NCBI GenBank assembly: GCA_902785825.1
Contig: CACZZZ010000006.1
Span: forward strand, 1 to 64,000
Length of the DNA: 64,000 nucleotides
Direction: 5' to 3'
From: an uncultured Bacteroidia bacterium
GTDB taxonomy: Bacteria; Bacteroidota; Bacteroidia; Bacteroidales; UBA932
The notes beneath the pieces are model-generated. The model was given only the letters and a program-made list of their open reading frames with translations, was not told the DNA's origin and did no database searches. Of the stretch, positions 36,853-45,492 are shown in pieces; within the stretch, counting starts at the first letter, position 1; the number at the start of each line of letters is the position of its first letter. Position numbers and translations under genes: made by a program.

Positions 36853-38727
36853 TTATCGCTTCAGGCGGAGGGAATTGGTGACGACGCAAACGGAACTGAG
36901 AGCCATACAGGCTGCGGCGATCATCGGATTCAGTAGGAAACCGTTAATGGGATATAAAATGCCGGCCGCAATCGGAACAGCGAGAATGTTGTAGAAAAAG
37001 GCCCAGAACAGGTTTTCCTTGATTATCTTCGAGGTCCTTCTGGACATCTTTATCAGCTCCGGCACGCTTCGCAAGTCGGAATTCACGATTGTAGCCATCG
37101 ACGCGTTCATGGCGATGTCAGTCCCGTTCCCCATAGCGACGCTAAGGTCGGCAGCGGCCAGGGCAGGGCTATCGTTGATTCCGTCTCCGACCATGGCTAC
37201 CTTCTTGCCCTTAGCTTGTAAGTCCTTGATATGCTCATGCTTCCTGTCCGGAAGTACTCCGGAGATCACGTTGTCGATCCCGACTTTCGCGGCGACTTTA
37301 CCTGCTCTCTCAGGGTTGTCTCCGGAAAGCATGTAAACGTCAAGCCCCATCTTTTTCAGTTCCCTGACAGCCTCGGCTGAAGTCTCTTTGACCTCGTCAA
37401 CGAAATCCATTTCAGCGGAAGGAATGATCCCTGGCTGGAGTTCTTTCGTTATGGTGCCGGTCTTGTCAAAAACGATAGTGTCTATGTCTTTGGCTATCTG
37501 GAGTGAATCAGCGTCTTTGATCAATATTCCCTTACGGGCGCAGTTCCCGATTCCGGCGGTCAACGCTGTCGGGGTCGCGAGCCCAAGGGAACAGGGGCAT
37601 GCGATGACCAGTACTGTCACCATGGAGATCAGCCCCATTGTCACCCCGTTTTCTGACGGATCCAGGAACATCCAGCACAGAAGCGTAAGAAAGGATATTC
37701 CTATTATCACAGGCACGAAGATCGAGGCAACCTTGTCCACGGTACGCTGGATCCTCGCCTTGCTGCCCTGGGCGTCCCTCACCATCTTGATGATGGAGGA
37801 TAGCATCGTGTCCTTGCCGACTTTCTCGGCTCTCATGACAAAGGAGCCGCGCTGGTTCATGGTCCCGGTAAAGACCTTGGCTCCAGCCTTTTTGGAAACG
37901 GCCACAGGTTCCCCTGTGAGCATGCTCTCATCCACGAAAGACTCTCCGCTAACGACCTCACCGTCAGCGGGAATCCTCTCACCAGGGTTCACGGTGTAGG
38001 TGTCTCCAGGAGCGAGTCTCACGGTTTTGGGCTGCAGACCCGCTAGGCCTCTTATGGCGGAGCCTGTGCTGTGCTTGGCTTTTTCCTCCAGTACACGGCC
38101 TATCAGGATGAAGGCCACGATCATTGTGGAGGATTCGAAATAAAGATGCGGCTTCAGACCTCTGCTCGTCCATATCTCCGGGAACAAAAGGTTCACGATG
38201 CTGAATATGTACGAGATGAGTATGGATAGGGCGACGAGGGTGTCCATGCTTGTCGTTCCATGCCTAAATTGCTTCCAGGCGGTGGTGATGAATCTCCTGC
38301 CGCACCAGAATACGACTGGGGTAGCCAATGCCCACAGGACAAACCCTTTCCCAGGGAAATCGTTGAATCCCATGCCCAGCAACATCACGACGAGGGACAG
38401 GATCAGGGCGAGCCACATGTCCCTTTTCAAGGATTTCAGATAATCCTCTTGATATCGCTGGGCTTCCGATTCGGCTTCTTCGTCGGAGTCTTCGGAATCT
38501 TCCTCATTGACCACGATGAGGTCGTAGCCGGCGTCTTGAACAGCTTTCTTTATGTCAGCCGCCGTAATAGTGCCTGGATCATAATCGACCTGCGCTGAAT
38601 TGGAAGCCAGGGAGACGTTGCATTCGCTGACTCCGTTAAGGTTCTTTATCGTGCCTTGTACTCTGGCCACGCATGCCGCGCAGCCCATTCCCGTGACCGG
38701 GAAATTTTTTCTCACTGTTTTTGCCAT
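36853..38727 (-). CDS. Copper-type P1B ATPase lacking the nucleotide-binding domain
   Basis: Heavy-metal P-type ATPase, 624 aa. Present: an N-terminal HMA domain (GMGCAAC at 13-19), membrane helices, the A-domain TGE (271-273), ion-path CPC (377-379), phosphorylation site DKTGT (421-425), GDN (469-471) and GDGIND (514-519). Between DKTGT and GDN there are only about 43 residues, where CopA-type pumps have roughly 140-150. The N domain with its HP and Gly-rich ATP-binding motifs is absent, with no frameshift. The deletion lies at about 37383-37450. Either ATP binding is provided differently, or the protein is a non-pumping variant. The metal is predicted as Cu(I) from CPC and HMA. Confidence 0.88.
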   Translation of the reverse strand: MAKTVRKNFPVTGMGCAACVARVQGTIKNLNGVSECNVSLASNSAQVDYDPGTITAADIKKAVQDAGYDLIVVNEEDSEDSDEEAESEAQRYQEDYLKSLKRDMWLALILSLVVMLLGMGFNDFPGKGFVLWALATPVVFWCGRRFITTAWKQFRHGTTSMDTLVALSILISYIFSIVNLLFPEIWTSRGLKPHLYFESSTMIVAFILIGRVLEEKAKHSTGSAIRGLAGLQPKTVRLAPGDTYTVNPGERIPADGEVVSGESFVDESMLTGEPVAVSKKAGAKVFTGTMNQRGSFVMRAEKVGKDTMLSSIIKMVRDAQGSKARIQRTVDKVASIFVPVIIGISFLTLLCWMFLDPSENGVTMGLISMVTVLVIACPCSLGLATPTALTAGIGNCARKGILIKDADSLQIAKDIDTIVFDKTGTITKELQPGIIPSAEMDFVDEVKETSAEAVRELKKMGLDVYMLSGDNPERAGKVAAKVGIDNVISGVLPDRKHEHIKDLQAKGKKVAMVGDGINDSPALAAADLSVAMGNGTDIAMNASMATIVNSDLRSVPELIKMSRRTSKIIKENLFWAFFYNILAVPIAAGILYPINGFLLNPMIAAACMALSSVCVVTNSLRLKR

Positions 38728-38740
38728 AACTAATTGAATA

Positions 38741-39379
38741 TCACATCATCCACTCCGACATGTCCCGTCCTTCAGCTATTCCTTCCCGGATTTGTGTCGA
38801 TGAGATATCGACTATCGGAGCTTCCAAAATCTCAATGTTGTAAGTGTCCCTTAAGGTCTCCTCCAGGCTTCTGCGACCTTCCTCGGCATATTCGTTAGAG
38901 TCAAGAACATAGGGGGCCGGAAGGTGACGGCACTCTTCGATAAGCTTGCTCTTGATCTCCGCGAGGTCGTACCCTTTTCGGGGATAGACCGCGACCCCGT
39001 AATCCGCCAATATCCTCTGAAAATCCCTCCAGCGGTGGATGTTCTCGAGGTTGTCAGCCCCTACCACCAAGGTGAAGTCGTTCTCAGGCTCCCTCTGCCT
39101 CAAGGTGTCGAGGGTTTTGATGGTGTATTGCGGGGGCTCCATGTTGAGCTCGATGTCGTCCACCCACACGTGCAGGTCTGGATGGCGCTTGACGGCGGCT
39201 ACGGCGGCCTCGTAGCGGTCCCTGGCTGTCTCGGCCTTTATTGTGGTCTTAATCGGATTCTTTGGGGACACGACCAGATAGACCCAGTCGTATTCCTCCT
39301 CTTTGGTGAGGTATTCCATGATGGCCTGATGGCCTATGTGCAGGGGGTTGAATGAACCCGGGTACACCGCTATCCTCAT
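38741..39379 (-). CDS. nadD: Nicotinate-nucleotide adenylyltransferase
   Basis: Makes nicotinate adenine dinucleotide from NaMN and ATP in NAD synthesis. The nucleotidyltransferase motif GSFNPLHIGHQ and the ISSTQIR end motif are present. 212 aa. Its ATG overlaps the gmk stop by 1 base (TGATG), so the two are translationally coupled. The P-ATPase gene follows it on the same strand after 13 bp. Confidence 0.95.
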   Translation of the reverse strand: MRIAVYPGSFNPLHIGHQAIMEYLTKEEEYDWVYLVVSPKNPIKTTIKAETARDRYEAAVAAVKRHPDLHVWVDDIELNMEPPQYTIKTLDTLRQREPENDFTLVVGADNLENIHRWRDFQRILADYGVAVYPRKGYDLAEIKSKLIEECRHLPAPYVLDSNEYAEEGRRSLEETLRDTYNIEILEAPIVDISSTQIREGIAEGRDMSEWMM

Positions 39380-39975
39380 CAGATGAAGGTTGAGTAGTTG
39401 AGCCTGCCGTCGTCGAGAAAGTCCTCAACCACTTTCTCGGACTCAGCGTAGGCGGTGTTAAGGTCGTCATTGACGAGCACGTAGTCGAACTTCGGGGCGT
39501 AGGTCATCTCCTCCTCGGCTTTGGCGACCCTCTCCTCGATAGCTTCGGGGGAGTCGGTGCCTCGTTTTACAAGCCTTTCCCTCAGAACCTCCACGGACGG
39601 AGCCTTGATGAATATGGATAACGCCTTATCTCCGAAATATTTCTTGAGGTTCACCCCTCCTTTGACGTCCACGTCGAAGATGATGACATGGCCTGCTGCC
39701 CAGATCCGCTCGCATTCTGACTTGAGTGTGCCGTAGAATCTTCCCTCATAGACTTCCTCGAACTCAACGAACTTGTCTTCCTTGACCGCTTTACGGAACT
39801 CGTCGGTCGAGAGGAAATAGTATTCCCGTCCATGTTTCTCTTCTCCTCTGGGCGGTCTGGATGTGGCTGACACAGAGAACTCCATGGAGCCAGGGTATAG
39901 CCCGAGAATATGGTTCACGATAGTGCTTTTTCCTGATCCGGATGGCGCGGAGAAAATCAATACCTTATTATCCAT
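39379..39975 (-). CDS. gmk: Guanylate kinase
   Basis: Phosphorylates GMP to GDP. P-loop FSAPSGSGKST, GMP-binding SATSRPPRGEEKHGREYYF (short form SATSRPPR ... GREYYF), and the lid region RLVKRGTDSPEAIEERV. 198 aa. The start MDNKVLIFSAPSG was chosen over an upstream ATG because it begins directly at the core fold. Confidence 0.96.
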   Translation of the reverse strand: MDNKVLIFSAPSGSGKSTIVNHILGLYPGSMEFSVSATSRPPRGEEKHGREYYFLSTDEFRKAVKEDKFVEFEEVYEGRFYGTLKSECERIWAAGHVIIFDVDVKGGVNLKKYFGDKALSIFIKAPSVEVLRERLVKRGTDSPEAIEERVAKAEEEMTYAPKFDYVLVNDDLNTAYAESEKVVEDFLDDGRLNYSTFI

Positions 39976-39999
39976 GTGGTTAAACGCTTTATTATTCCA

Positions 40000-40017
40000 C
40001 AAAAATAACTATTTTTG
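40000..40017. promoter_or_regulatory. Back-to-back divergent -7 boxes
   Basis: CAAAAATAACTATTTTTG is a perfect 8+8 inverted repeat with 2 bp between arms. Each arm is a TATTTTTG box, one facing gmk-nadD (minus) and one facing the small gene at 40031 (plus). Two polymerases could not use them at once. Confidence 0.6.
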
Positions 40018-40030
40018 TGATAATCAGTCA

Positions 40031-40288
40031 ATGATTGTCCTAACACTTCAAGTCTTGGCACGAAAGAAAAAGCATGTCCCGGCAGTAGATCCGGACATTT
40101 TCCAGAAGAGCAGGGAGGCGCTTCGTAGGCGTCACCGTCAGGTTATCTATTTGAATGATAGCGAACTGGCCGCTGTCAAGGAGTATTGCGACCGTTTCGG
40201 GATCAAGGCCCGTTCCGCGATATTCCGGGAGGCGACCATGGAAATGGTACTTTCCCAGCTCTCCGACAGCCACCCGACCCTCTTTTAA
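40031..40288 (+). CDS. Small conserved protein, ribbon-helix-helix-like
   Basis: 85 aa, basic N-terminal part. The C-terminal half (RHRQVIYLNDSELAAVKEYC, then DRFGIKARSAIFREATMEMVL) has a strand-helix-helix pattern like Arc/MetJ-type DNA-binding proteins. Promoter box 13 bp upstream. It overlaps the convergent peptidase gene by 4 bp. Function not known; a transcription regulator is possible. Confidence 0.65.
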   Translation: MIVLTLQVLARKKKHVPAVDPDIFQKSREALRRRHRQVIYLNDSELAAVKEYCDRFGIKARSAIFREATMEMVLSQLSDSHPTLF

Positions 40289-40965
40289 CGACGGTTAGCC
40301 ATCGAGAGGTAATAGAGCAGGGTCGCGAGCGAACCGATCGCCGCGACAACGTATGTTAACGCTGCCCATTTCAGGGCATCGACTGTCATGGGTTTCGTCT
40401 CATAATTCGTGATCCCGGCGCTCTCCAGCCATGCCACAGCTCTACTGCTGGCGTTGAACTCAACAGGAAGAGTGACGAAACTGAACAGAGTCGTCATGGC
40501 GAAAAGGGCTATTCCAAACCAAAGCAATGAAGGGGTGATCTCTATGAGAAGCACTCCGGCCAGCAACACCCACTGAACCCATTTGCTCGCGAAACTGACC
40601 ACCGGCACAAGCGCGGAGCGCAACTTCAGGGGAGCGTAACCTTTCGCGTGCTGGAGCACGTGGCCGCACTCGTGGGCAGCCACAGCCGCCGCGGCGACGC
40701 TCCTTTGCCCATAGACGGACTCGCTGAGGTTCACAGTCTTCGTCTGGGGATTGTAATGGTCGGTCAGTTTCCCGGGAACACATGTGACTTGCACATCTGT
40801 GATTCCATTGTCCGCCAGCATTTTCCTCGCGACATCGGCTCCTGTCATCCCGTTTGATGTGGGGACTTGGGAATATTCATCAAAACGGCTGTTGAGCCGG
40901 GCTTGCACGATGTAGCTCAAAATCATCACAAGGCCTGTAATAAGCCATATCATTCCGTAACTCAT
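40285..40965 (-). CDS. Zinc membrane metallopeptidase (YugP family)
   Basis: 226-aa membrane protein with an N-terminal helix, the HECGH zinc site in AAVAAHECGHVLQHAKGY, and three C-terminal helices. The family (peptidase_M48-like, DUF2268-like YugP) is widespread; its physiological substrate is unclear. A minus-strand -7 box lies 22 bp upstream. Confidence 0.9.
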   Translation of the reverse strand: MSYGMIWLITGLVMILSYIVQARLNSRFDEYSQVPTSNGMTGADVARKMLADNGITDVQVTCVPGKLTDHYNPQTKTVNLSESVYGQRSVAAAAVAAHECGHVLQHAKGYAPLKLRSALVPVVSFASKWVQWVLLAGVLLIEITPSLLWFGIALFAMTTLFSFVTLPVEFNASSRAVAWLESAGITNYETKPMTVDALKWAALTYVVAAIGSLATLLYYLSMANRR

Positions 40966-40987
40966 ATTCTCTTCTTTTATTCCTTTT

Positions 40988-40995
40988 CAAATATA
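40988..40995 (-). promoter_or_regulatory. -7 promoter box TATATTTG (metallopeptidase)
   Basis: Consensus box 22 bp upstream of the YugP-family start. Confidence 0.55.
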
Positions 40996-41028
40996 ACCAT
41001 TTTCGTACCATTTTTGGATGAAAAGCAG

Positions 41029-41036
41029 TAAATTTG
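41029..41036 (+). promoter_or_regulatory. -7 promoter box TAAATTTG (alr)
   Basis: Consensus box 22 bp upstream of the alanine racemase ATG; an AAAAGGAAG ribosome-binding stretch lies between. Confidence 0.55.
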
Positions 41037-41058
41037 CCTTAATATTCCCAAAAGGAAG

Positions 41059-42174
41059 ATGTCAAACAAGGAGACAGATTTCTCAAGGCTGGAGCTGAAC
41101 CTCCCGAATTGCCTTGATAACTATAGATACTTCAGGTCGAAGCTTATGCGTTCGACCAAGATGCTTGTGCTGGTTAAAGCCAACGCATACGGTCATGGCG
41201 CTGTCGAATTCGCCCTCATGATGCAGAATGCCGGAGCGGATTATCTTGCTGTCGCCCTTCCTGTCGAGGGAATAGAGCTCCGCCAGTCCGGTATCAGCCT
41301 TCCTATCCTTGTCCTTACCGCCGGTACGGATTTCTTCGATGAGATTATCGACAATCGCCTCGAGCCCGGTATTCCTAACCTCTTTACTCTTAAAGCTTTG
41401 GTGAATACTCTCCAGTCCCGGGGGATTGAAGGATATCCGATTCACCTGAAGCTGGATACCGGAATGCACCGTCTCGGTTTCATGACCAGCGAGCTTGGAG
41501 ACTTGATGGATTATCTTGAGGTTTGCAAGGAAGTCAAAGTCAAATCCATATATTCTCATCTATGTGTCGCCGAGGATCCTTCAATGGACGAGTTCACCCT
41601 CGGACAGGCGAGGCTTTTCGAGCGGAACGCCTCCCTGATAGAGGACACGATCGGTTACCATCCGATGTATCATCTTCTGAACTCCGCCGGAATTGAGAGG
41701 TTCCCGCAGTTCCAGCATGACATGGTTCGCCTTGGTGTGGGAATATACGGGATCAGCGCTCTTCGTGACGTCAAACTTAAGCCGGTTGCCTCTTTGAAGG
41801 TTAAGATACTACAGATCAAGGAATTAAAGCCTGAGGATGGCGCTATAGGATATGGCCAGCATGGGCATATCGCTCCCACCGGGACGAGAATCGCCACTAT
41901 CCCTGTCGGATATGCCGACGGAATCGACCGTCATCTCGGTTGTGGTCACGCGAGTTTCAGTCTGAACGGCCATAGGGTTCCGACCATTGGGAATATATGC
42001 ATGGACATGTGCATGATCGATGTCACCGGGGTCGATTGCGAGGTGGGGGACACCGTGACCATATTCGGTGAGGATCCTACTGTCACCGAACTTGCCGATA
42101 TTCTTGGTACAATTCCTTATGAGATAATGACTTCCGTGCCGAGAAGGATCGAACGGGTCATTGTCCGCCGTTAG
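41059..42174 (+). CDS. alr: Alanine racemase
   Basis: PLP enzyme that makes D-alanine for peptidoglycan. The PLP-lysine is in VKANAYGHG. HLKLDTGMHRLGF, MVRLGVGIYG, the second-base region GYGQHGHI, and GNICMDMCMIDVT are all typical. 371 aa is normal, with no MurF fusion (many Bacteroidota have one). Its stop overlaps the convergent DJ-1 gene by 4 bp. Confidence 0.95.
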   Translation: MSNKETDFSRLELNLPNCLDNYRYFRSKLMRSTKMLVLVKANAYGHGAVEFALMMQNAGADYLAVALPVEGIELRQSGISLPILVLTAGTDFFDEIIDNRLEPGIPNLFTLKALVNTLQSRGIEGYPIHLKLDTGMHRLGFMTSELGDLMDYLEVCKEVKVKSIYSHLCVAEDPSMDEFTLGQARLFERNASLIEDTIGYHPMYHLLNSAGIERFPQFQHDMVRLGVGIYGISALRDVKLKPVASLKVKILQIKELKPEDGAIGYGQHGHIAPTGTRIATIPVGYADGIDRHLGCGHASFSLNGHRVPTIGNICMDMCMIDVTGVDCEVGDTVTIFGEDPTVTELADILGTIPYEIMTSVPRRIERVIVRR

Positions 42175-42743
42175 ACAAGCAGACCGTCTTCTACTTGGTC
42201 GGCGATTTCCTCTCCCTTTAGTTTCCTGACTATCTCAAGCGCGAAGCGCACAGCGCATCCGGGGCCTCTTCCAGTGATGAGATTACCGTCTGTCACCGCA
42301 GGTTCACCAGTGTACTCTCCGCCTTTGTCCATCGGTGCCTCCTCGAAACCATCGTAGCAGGTGAAACATTTCCCTTCGAGAGTCGGGAGTTGGGAGACCA
42401 CCAGTCCCGGAGCGGCGCAGATAGCCGCGACCACGCCTCCGTCCTCATAATGGCGGATCATCTGTCCCATGAGCTCGGTGTCCTTGGCGAGATTCTTGGT
42501 GCCGGGCATTCCGCCAGGGAAAATCATGACATCCTCCGGGCCGGACCCGGGGATCTGGCATCCGTCGAACTCGTCACGGTTCCAGTCAGCGACCACCGGA
42601 ATCCCGTGGGCGCCTTTCACGGTCCTGTCGTGGGTGATAGATACTGTCTTGACATCTATCCCGGCTCTCCTGAGAACATCCACTGTGGCAAGGGCCTCTA
42701 TCTCCTCGAAGCCCTCAGCGAGAAATAGGTGTATTCCTTTCAT
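42171..42743 (-). CDS. DJ-1/PfpI family protein
   Basis: 190-aa class I glutamine-amidotransferase-like fold of the YajL/DJ-1 branch. The nucleophile-elbow Cys is in AAICAAPG and the conserved Glu in LAEGFEEIEA. Members act as glyoxalase, deglycase or stress chaperones. FPGGMPGTKNLA and LITGRGPG fit the family. Confidence 0.92.
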   Translation of the reverse strand: MKGIHLFLAEGFEEIEALATVDVLRRAGIDVKTVSITHDRTVKGAHGIPVVADWNRDEFDGCQIPGSGPEDVMIFPGGMPGTKNLAKDTELMGQMIRHYEDGGVVAAICAAPGLVVSQLPTLEGKCFTCYDGFEEAPMDKGGEYTGEPAVTDGNLITGRGPGCAVRFALEIVRKLKGEEIADQVEDGLLV

Positions 42744-42786
42744 TGCGCTTGTTGTCTTTAGATTTGCTAATTTAGTAAAATTACGA

Positions 42787-42794
42787 TAAATTCG
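42787..42794 (+). promoter_or_regulatory. -7 promoter box TAAATTCG (tRNA-Gln)
   Basis: Variant box 10 bp ahead of the tRNA 5' end. Confidence 0.5.
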
Positions 42795-42804
42795 CGAATC
42801 GAAT

Positions 42805-42875
42805 TGAGGTATGGTGTAATGGTAGCACTAGGGATTTTGGTTCCCTCAGTAGAGGTTCGAACCCTCTTACCTCAA
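42805..42875 (+). tRNA. tRNA-Gln (anticodon TTG)
   Basis: Acceptor TGAGGTA/TACCTCA, D arm, anticodon stem AGGGA/TCCCT with loop TTTTGGT (anticodon TTG), T arm AGAGG-TTCGAAC-CCTCT, discriminator A. CCA is not encoded. Confidence 0.96.
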
Positions 42876-42897
42876 CTTTCCCACATAATTTTCAGCC

Positions 42898-44010
42898 ATG
42901 GAACCTGGCAAACGACTTCTGTCACTGGACACCCTGAGAGGGTTCGACATGATTTTCATCATGGGTTTCGCCTCCATAATCAGCCTAATTTGTTGCCTTT
43001 TCCCGGGAGGAGATTCCTGTTGGCTCGAATCCCAGATGCATCATGCGTCATGGGACGGGCTTCGTCACCACGACACGATTTTCCCCTTGTTCCTTTTCAT
43101 AGCGGGAATATCGTATCCCTTCTCTTACGCCAAGCAGCTTTCCAAAGGGGCTTCCCGGGGAAGCGTCTATGCGAAGATATTCCGGAGGGGCATCGTTCTC
43201 TTCCTTATCGGATTGGTTTACAATGGCTTCTTCAGGCTTGATTTTGCCAATCTGAGGTTTTACAGTGTCCTTGCCAGGATCGGCTTCGCATGGATGTTTG
43301 CCGCCTTGTTGTTCATCAATTTCAAGCCTAAATCCAGAGCTGTCATCGCCGTCTGCCTGCTTGTCGGCTACTGGCTCCTTCTGAAGTTTGTCCCGGCCCC
43401 CGACGCTCCAGCAGGCGCCGGACCGTTTTCGATGGAAGGCAATTTCGTCGGTTACATTGATAGGATCCTTATTCCCAAACATATCTATATTCAAGGCAAA
43501 TTTGACCCCGAGGGACTGTTGAGCCTTCTTCCTGCCATAGTGACCGCTATGCTCGGAATGTTCACTGGGGAGTTCGTCCGGATTGACGACAGCAAGATTT
43601 CCGGTGGTAGAAAGTCCCTGTACATGGCCCTTGCAGCCGTTGCCATGCTGATTGTCGGGCTTATCTGGAGCCTTGATTTCCCGATCAACAAGATGCTGTG
43701 GTCCAGCACCTTCGTACTTGTGGTCGGGGCATATTCGCTTGGCCTTTTCGCCTTGTTCTATTATTTGATCGATGTGAAGGGATGGAAGGGTTGGACGAAG
43801 TTCTTCGAGGTCGTGGGGCTCAACTCGATCACCATCTACATGGCCCAGCGGATTATTCCTTTCCGAAACGTCAGCGACTTTTTCCTCGGCGGCCTCGCCG
43901 GCCTCTGCCCCGAGCCCGTCGGAAAACTCATCCTCGCCATAGGCTACTTCGCCGTCTCCTGGCTCTTCCTCTGGTTCCTCTACAAGAAGAAGGTTTTCCT
44001 GAAGGTGTGA
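42898..44010 (+). CDS. DUF5009/heparan-alpha-glucosaminide N-acetyltransferase-like membrane acyltransferase
   Basis: 370-aa polytopic protein (about 10 helices) of the COG4299 family. Signatures: RLLSLDTLRGFDMIFIMG at the N-terminus, HHASWDGLRHHDTIFPLFLF, and FFEVVGLNSITIYM near the end. Homologues transfer acetyl groups across membranes to sugars. The substrate is unknown here, but glycan metabolism is a reasonable guess. It follows tRNA-Gln by 22 bp. Confidence 0.9.
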   Translation: MEPGKRLLSLDTLRGFDMIFIMGFASIISLICCLFPGGDSCWLESQMHHASWDGLRHHDTIFPLFLFIAGISYPFSYAKQLSKGASRGSVYAKIFRRGIVLFLIGLVYNGFFRLDFANLRFYSVLARIGFAWMFAALLFINFKPKSRAVIAVCLLVGYWLLLKFVPAPDAPAGAGPFSMEGNFVGYIDRILIPKHIYIQGKFDPEGLLSLLPAIVTAMLGMFTGEFVRIDDSKISGGRKSLYMALAAVAMLIVGLIWSLDFPINKMLWSSTFVLVVGAYSLGLFALFYYLIDVKGWKGWTKFFEVVGLNSITIYMAQRIIPFRNVSDFFLGGLAGLCPEPVGKLILAIGYFAVSWLFLWFLYKKKVFLKV

Positions 44011-44033
44011 TATAGTTTTCTACGGTAATATCG

Positions 44034-45221
44034 TCAATAAATGAAGCCGAACATCCAGATGGGAATGGAGTGACCGGCGGCGAATTCAAGATCGTCTTTC
44101 ACAAGGTATCCGACTTCCGCTTCCTTTATTTGTTTTCCTTTTTTGTTCTTTCCTCCGACTTCGAAGGTGATGCCGTCAATCTCGAAATCGGAAATCTTGG
44201 AAGATGTGACTTTATGGGTCTGTGAAGTCCAAGCCAGAAAGTTGGTTTCACGCATATTGCCGGAGTCGATGAAGCCGTCTTCGGAAAGAGCGAGAGCGAT
44301 GTTACTGTTGCCGAGATAGAGTTTTTCTACCTTGGAGAGTAGGTTATCGCTATGCCCTGGCTCGTGGAGCGAGTTGAAAAGCCCTGATTTGGTGAGGTAC
44401 TCAATATAGTCGGGTACATTATTGCGGCTGATGCCTAGATCGCGGCCTAGCTTGTCGTTGCTGGGCTTGTAAGGGACGCTTTTGGAAAGGATATACATCA
44501 GTTTCTTCAGCTTAACAGCAGAGGCAACTGTCATTTCCGCATAAGCGGGGATGTCATTTTCGACAGTGCTGAGGACGGCATTTTCCAAACGGATGGGGGC
44601 GTCACTCTCCTGAAAATAAGGATAAAAACCGGTCTTGCAGTAGTCTTTGTAGTAAACAAGTGGCCGCTGCTCCCCGTAAGGGAAGTCGATGCGTCCATGT
44701 AGGATGTCGTCCAGCGAGGAGGGTTTTAAGAACCAGCCGTTACGGATGTTGAGGTACTCGCGGAAGGACAGACCAGGCATCGTGTACGGGATTGCCCGGC
44801 GGCTTAGGTCGGCCTTGTTCCCTTTCTGAAGAGCTAGGAGTGAGCTGCCGGAATAGACTACCTGCAGGAGTGGGATGTCGTCGTATATGTTCTTTATTTC
44901 CGTTGACCAGGGCTTGTATTTGTGGATTTCATCGATATAGAGCCGCTTTCCTCCCGTTCTGAAAAAAGACTGCGCCAGATCGTAGAGTGTGTGGCCGGAG
45001 AAGTAAATGTTATCGGCCGTTACATAGAGGGTTTCCTCCAGGTTGTCGAACTGCTTGATGTGTTGGAGGATCAAGGTGGATTTGCCAACGCCCTTCTCTC
45101 CCATTATGCAAATGAGGCGGTTGGACCAGTTTATTTTGTCGTGGAATTCCCTGACGTATCCCATCGGAGTCAGGGAGAGCTTAAGACGGAAGGTATTGTA
45201 TAGCTGTTCCATGCGGGTCAT
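44034..45221 (-). CDS. AAA ATPase with DUF4143-like C-terminus
   Basis: About 395 aa. N-terminal P-loop ATPase: Walker A MGEKGVGKST, Walker B KRLYIDEIHKY, sensor YSGSSLLAL. The C-terminal DUF4143 region includes FEVGGKNKKGKQI, which resembles a nuclease-like PD-(D/E)XK core (EVGGKNKKGKQI). Such proteins are common, variable genes in Bacteroidota with unknown role. The ATG at 45221 follows a -7 box by 10 bp; 45212 is an alternative. Confidence 0.85.
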   Translation of the reverse strand: MTRMEQLYNTFRLKLSLTPMGYVREFHDKINWSNRLICIMGEKGVGKSTLILQHIKQFDNLEETLYVTADNIYFSGHTLYDLAQSFFRTGGKRLYIDEIHKYKPWSTEIKNIYDDIPLLQVVYSGSSLLALQKGNKADLSRRAIPYTMPGLSFREYLNIRNGWFLKPSSLDDILHGRIDFPYGEQRPLVYYKDYCKTGFYPYFQESDAPIRLENAVLSTVENDIPAYAEMTVASAVKLKKLMYILSKSVPYKPSNDKLGRDLGISRNNVPDYIEYLTKSGLFNSLHEPGHSDNLLSKVEKLYLGNSNIALALSEDGFIDSGNMRETNFLAWTSQTHKVTSSKISDFEIDGITFEVGGKNKKGKQIKEAEVGYLVKDDLEFAAGHSIPIWMFGFIY

Positions 45222-45230
45222 ATTTTGGGA

Positions 45231-45238
45231 CAAATATA
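45231..45238 (-). promoter_or_regulatory. -7 promoter box TATATTTG (AAA ATPase)
   Basis: Minus-strand consensus box 9 bp before the ATG at 45221. Confidence 0.55.
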
Positions 45239-45244
45239 GTAATT

Positions 45245-45295
45245 TGCACTGAAAATTGTGCAGAATTTTTTAAAAAATGCACTATTTTTAGTGCA
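45245..45295 (-). promoter_or_regulatory. Paired TGCAC palindromes upstream of the AAA ATPase
   Basis: TGCAC/GTGCA (45245-45262) and TGCACTA-TTTT-TAGTGCA (45278-45295) are two inverted repeats with the same half-site, placed across the -33 region. Likely operator sites for an unidentified regulator. Confidence 0.5.
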
Positions 45296-45318
45296 GTCTC
45301 CACCGGGCGTCATTCAAG

Positions 45319-45434
45319 CCCCTTTGTCATTCTGGGCATTACCTTGTCATTCTGGGCATTCCCTTGTCATCCTTTGCATTCCCTTTGTCACCCTGGTCAT
45401 TCCCTTGTCATCCTGAACGAAGTGAAGGATCTTT
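45319..45434 (+). repeat. Degenerate ~20-bp tandem array ending in a dispersed motif
   Basis: Units such as CCTTGTCATTCTGGGCATTC recur about five times (45321-45404) with changes. The last unit continues as TTGTCATCCTGAACGAAG then TGAAGGATC, the full dispersed motif. The array seems to have grown from the left half of that motif. Confidence 0.75.
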
Positions 45435-45492
45435 TATTGGCACTTTACAAATCATCACAATCCAGACCCTATGATTTGTCCGCCATTTTTGT

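Noticed and set aside
45319-45434. CRISPR array
   Set aside because: Units are contiguous 20-21 bp degenerate repeats without spacers, and there are no cas genes.
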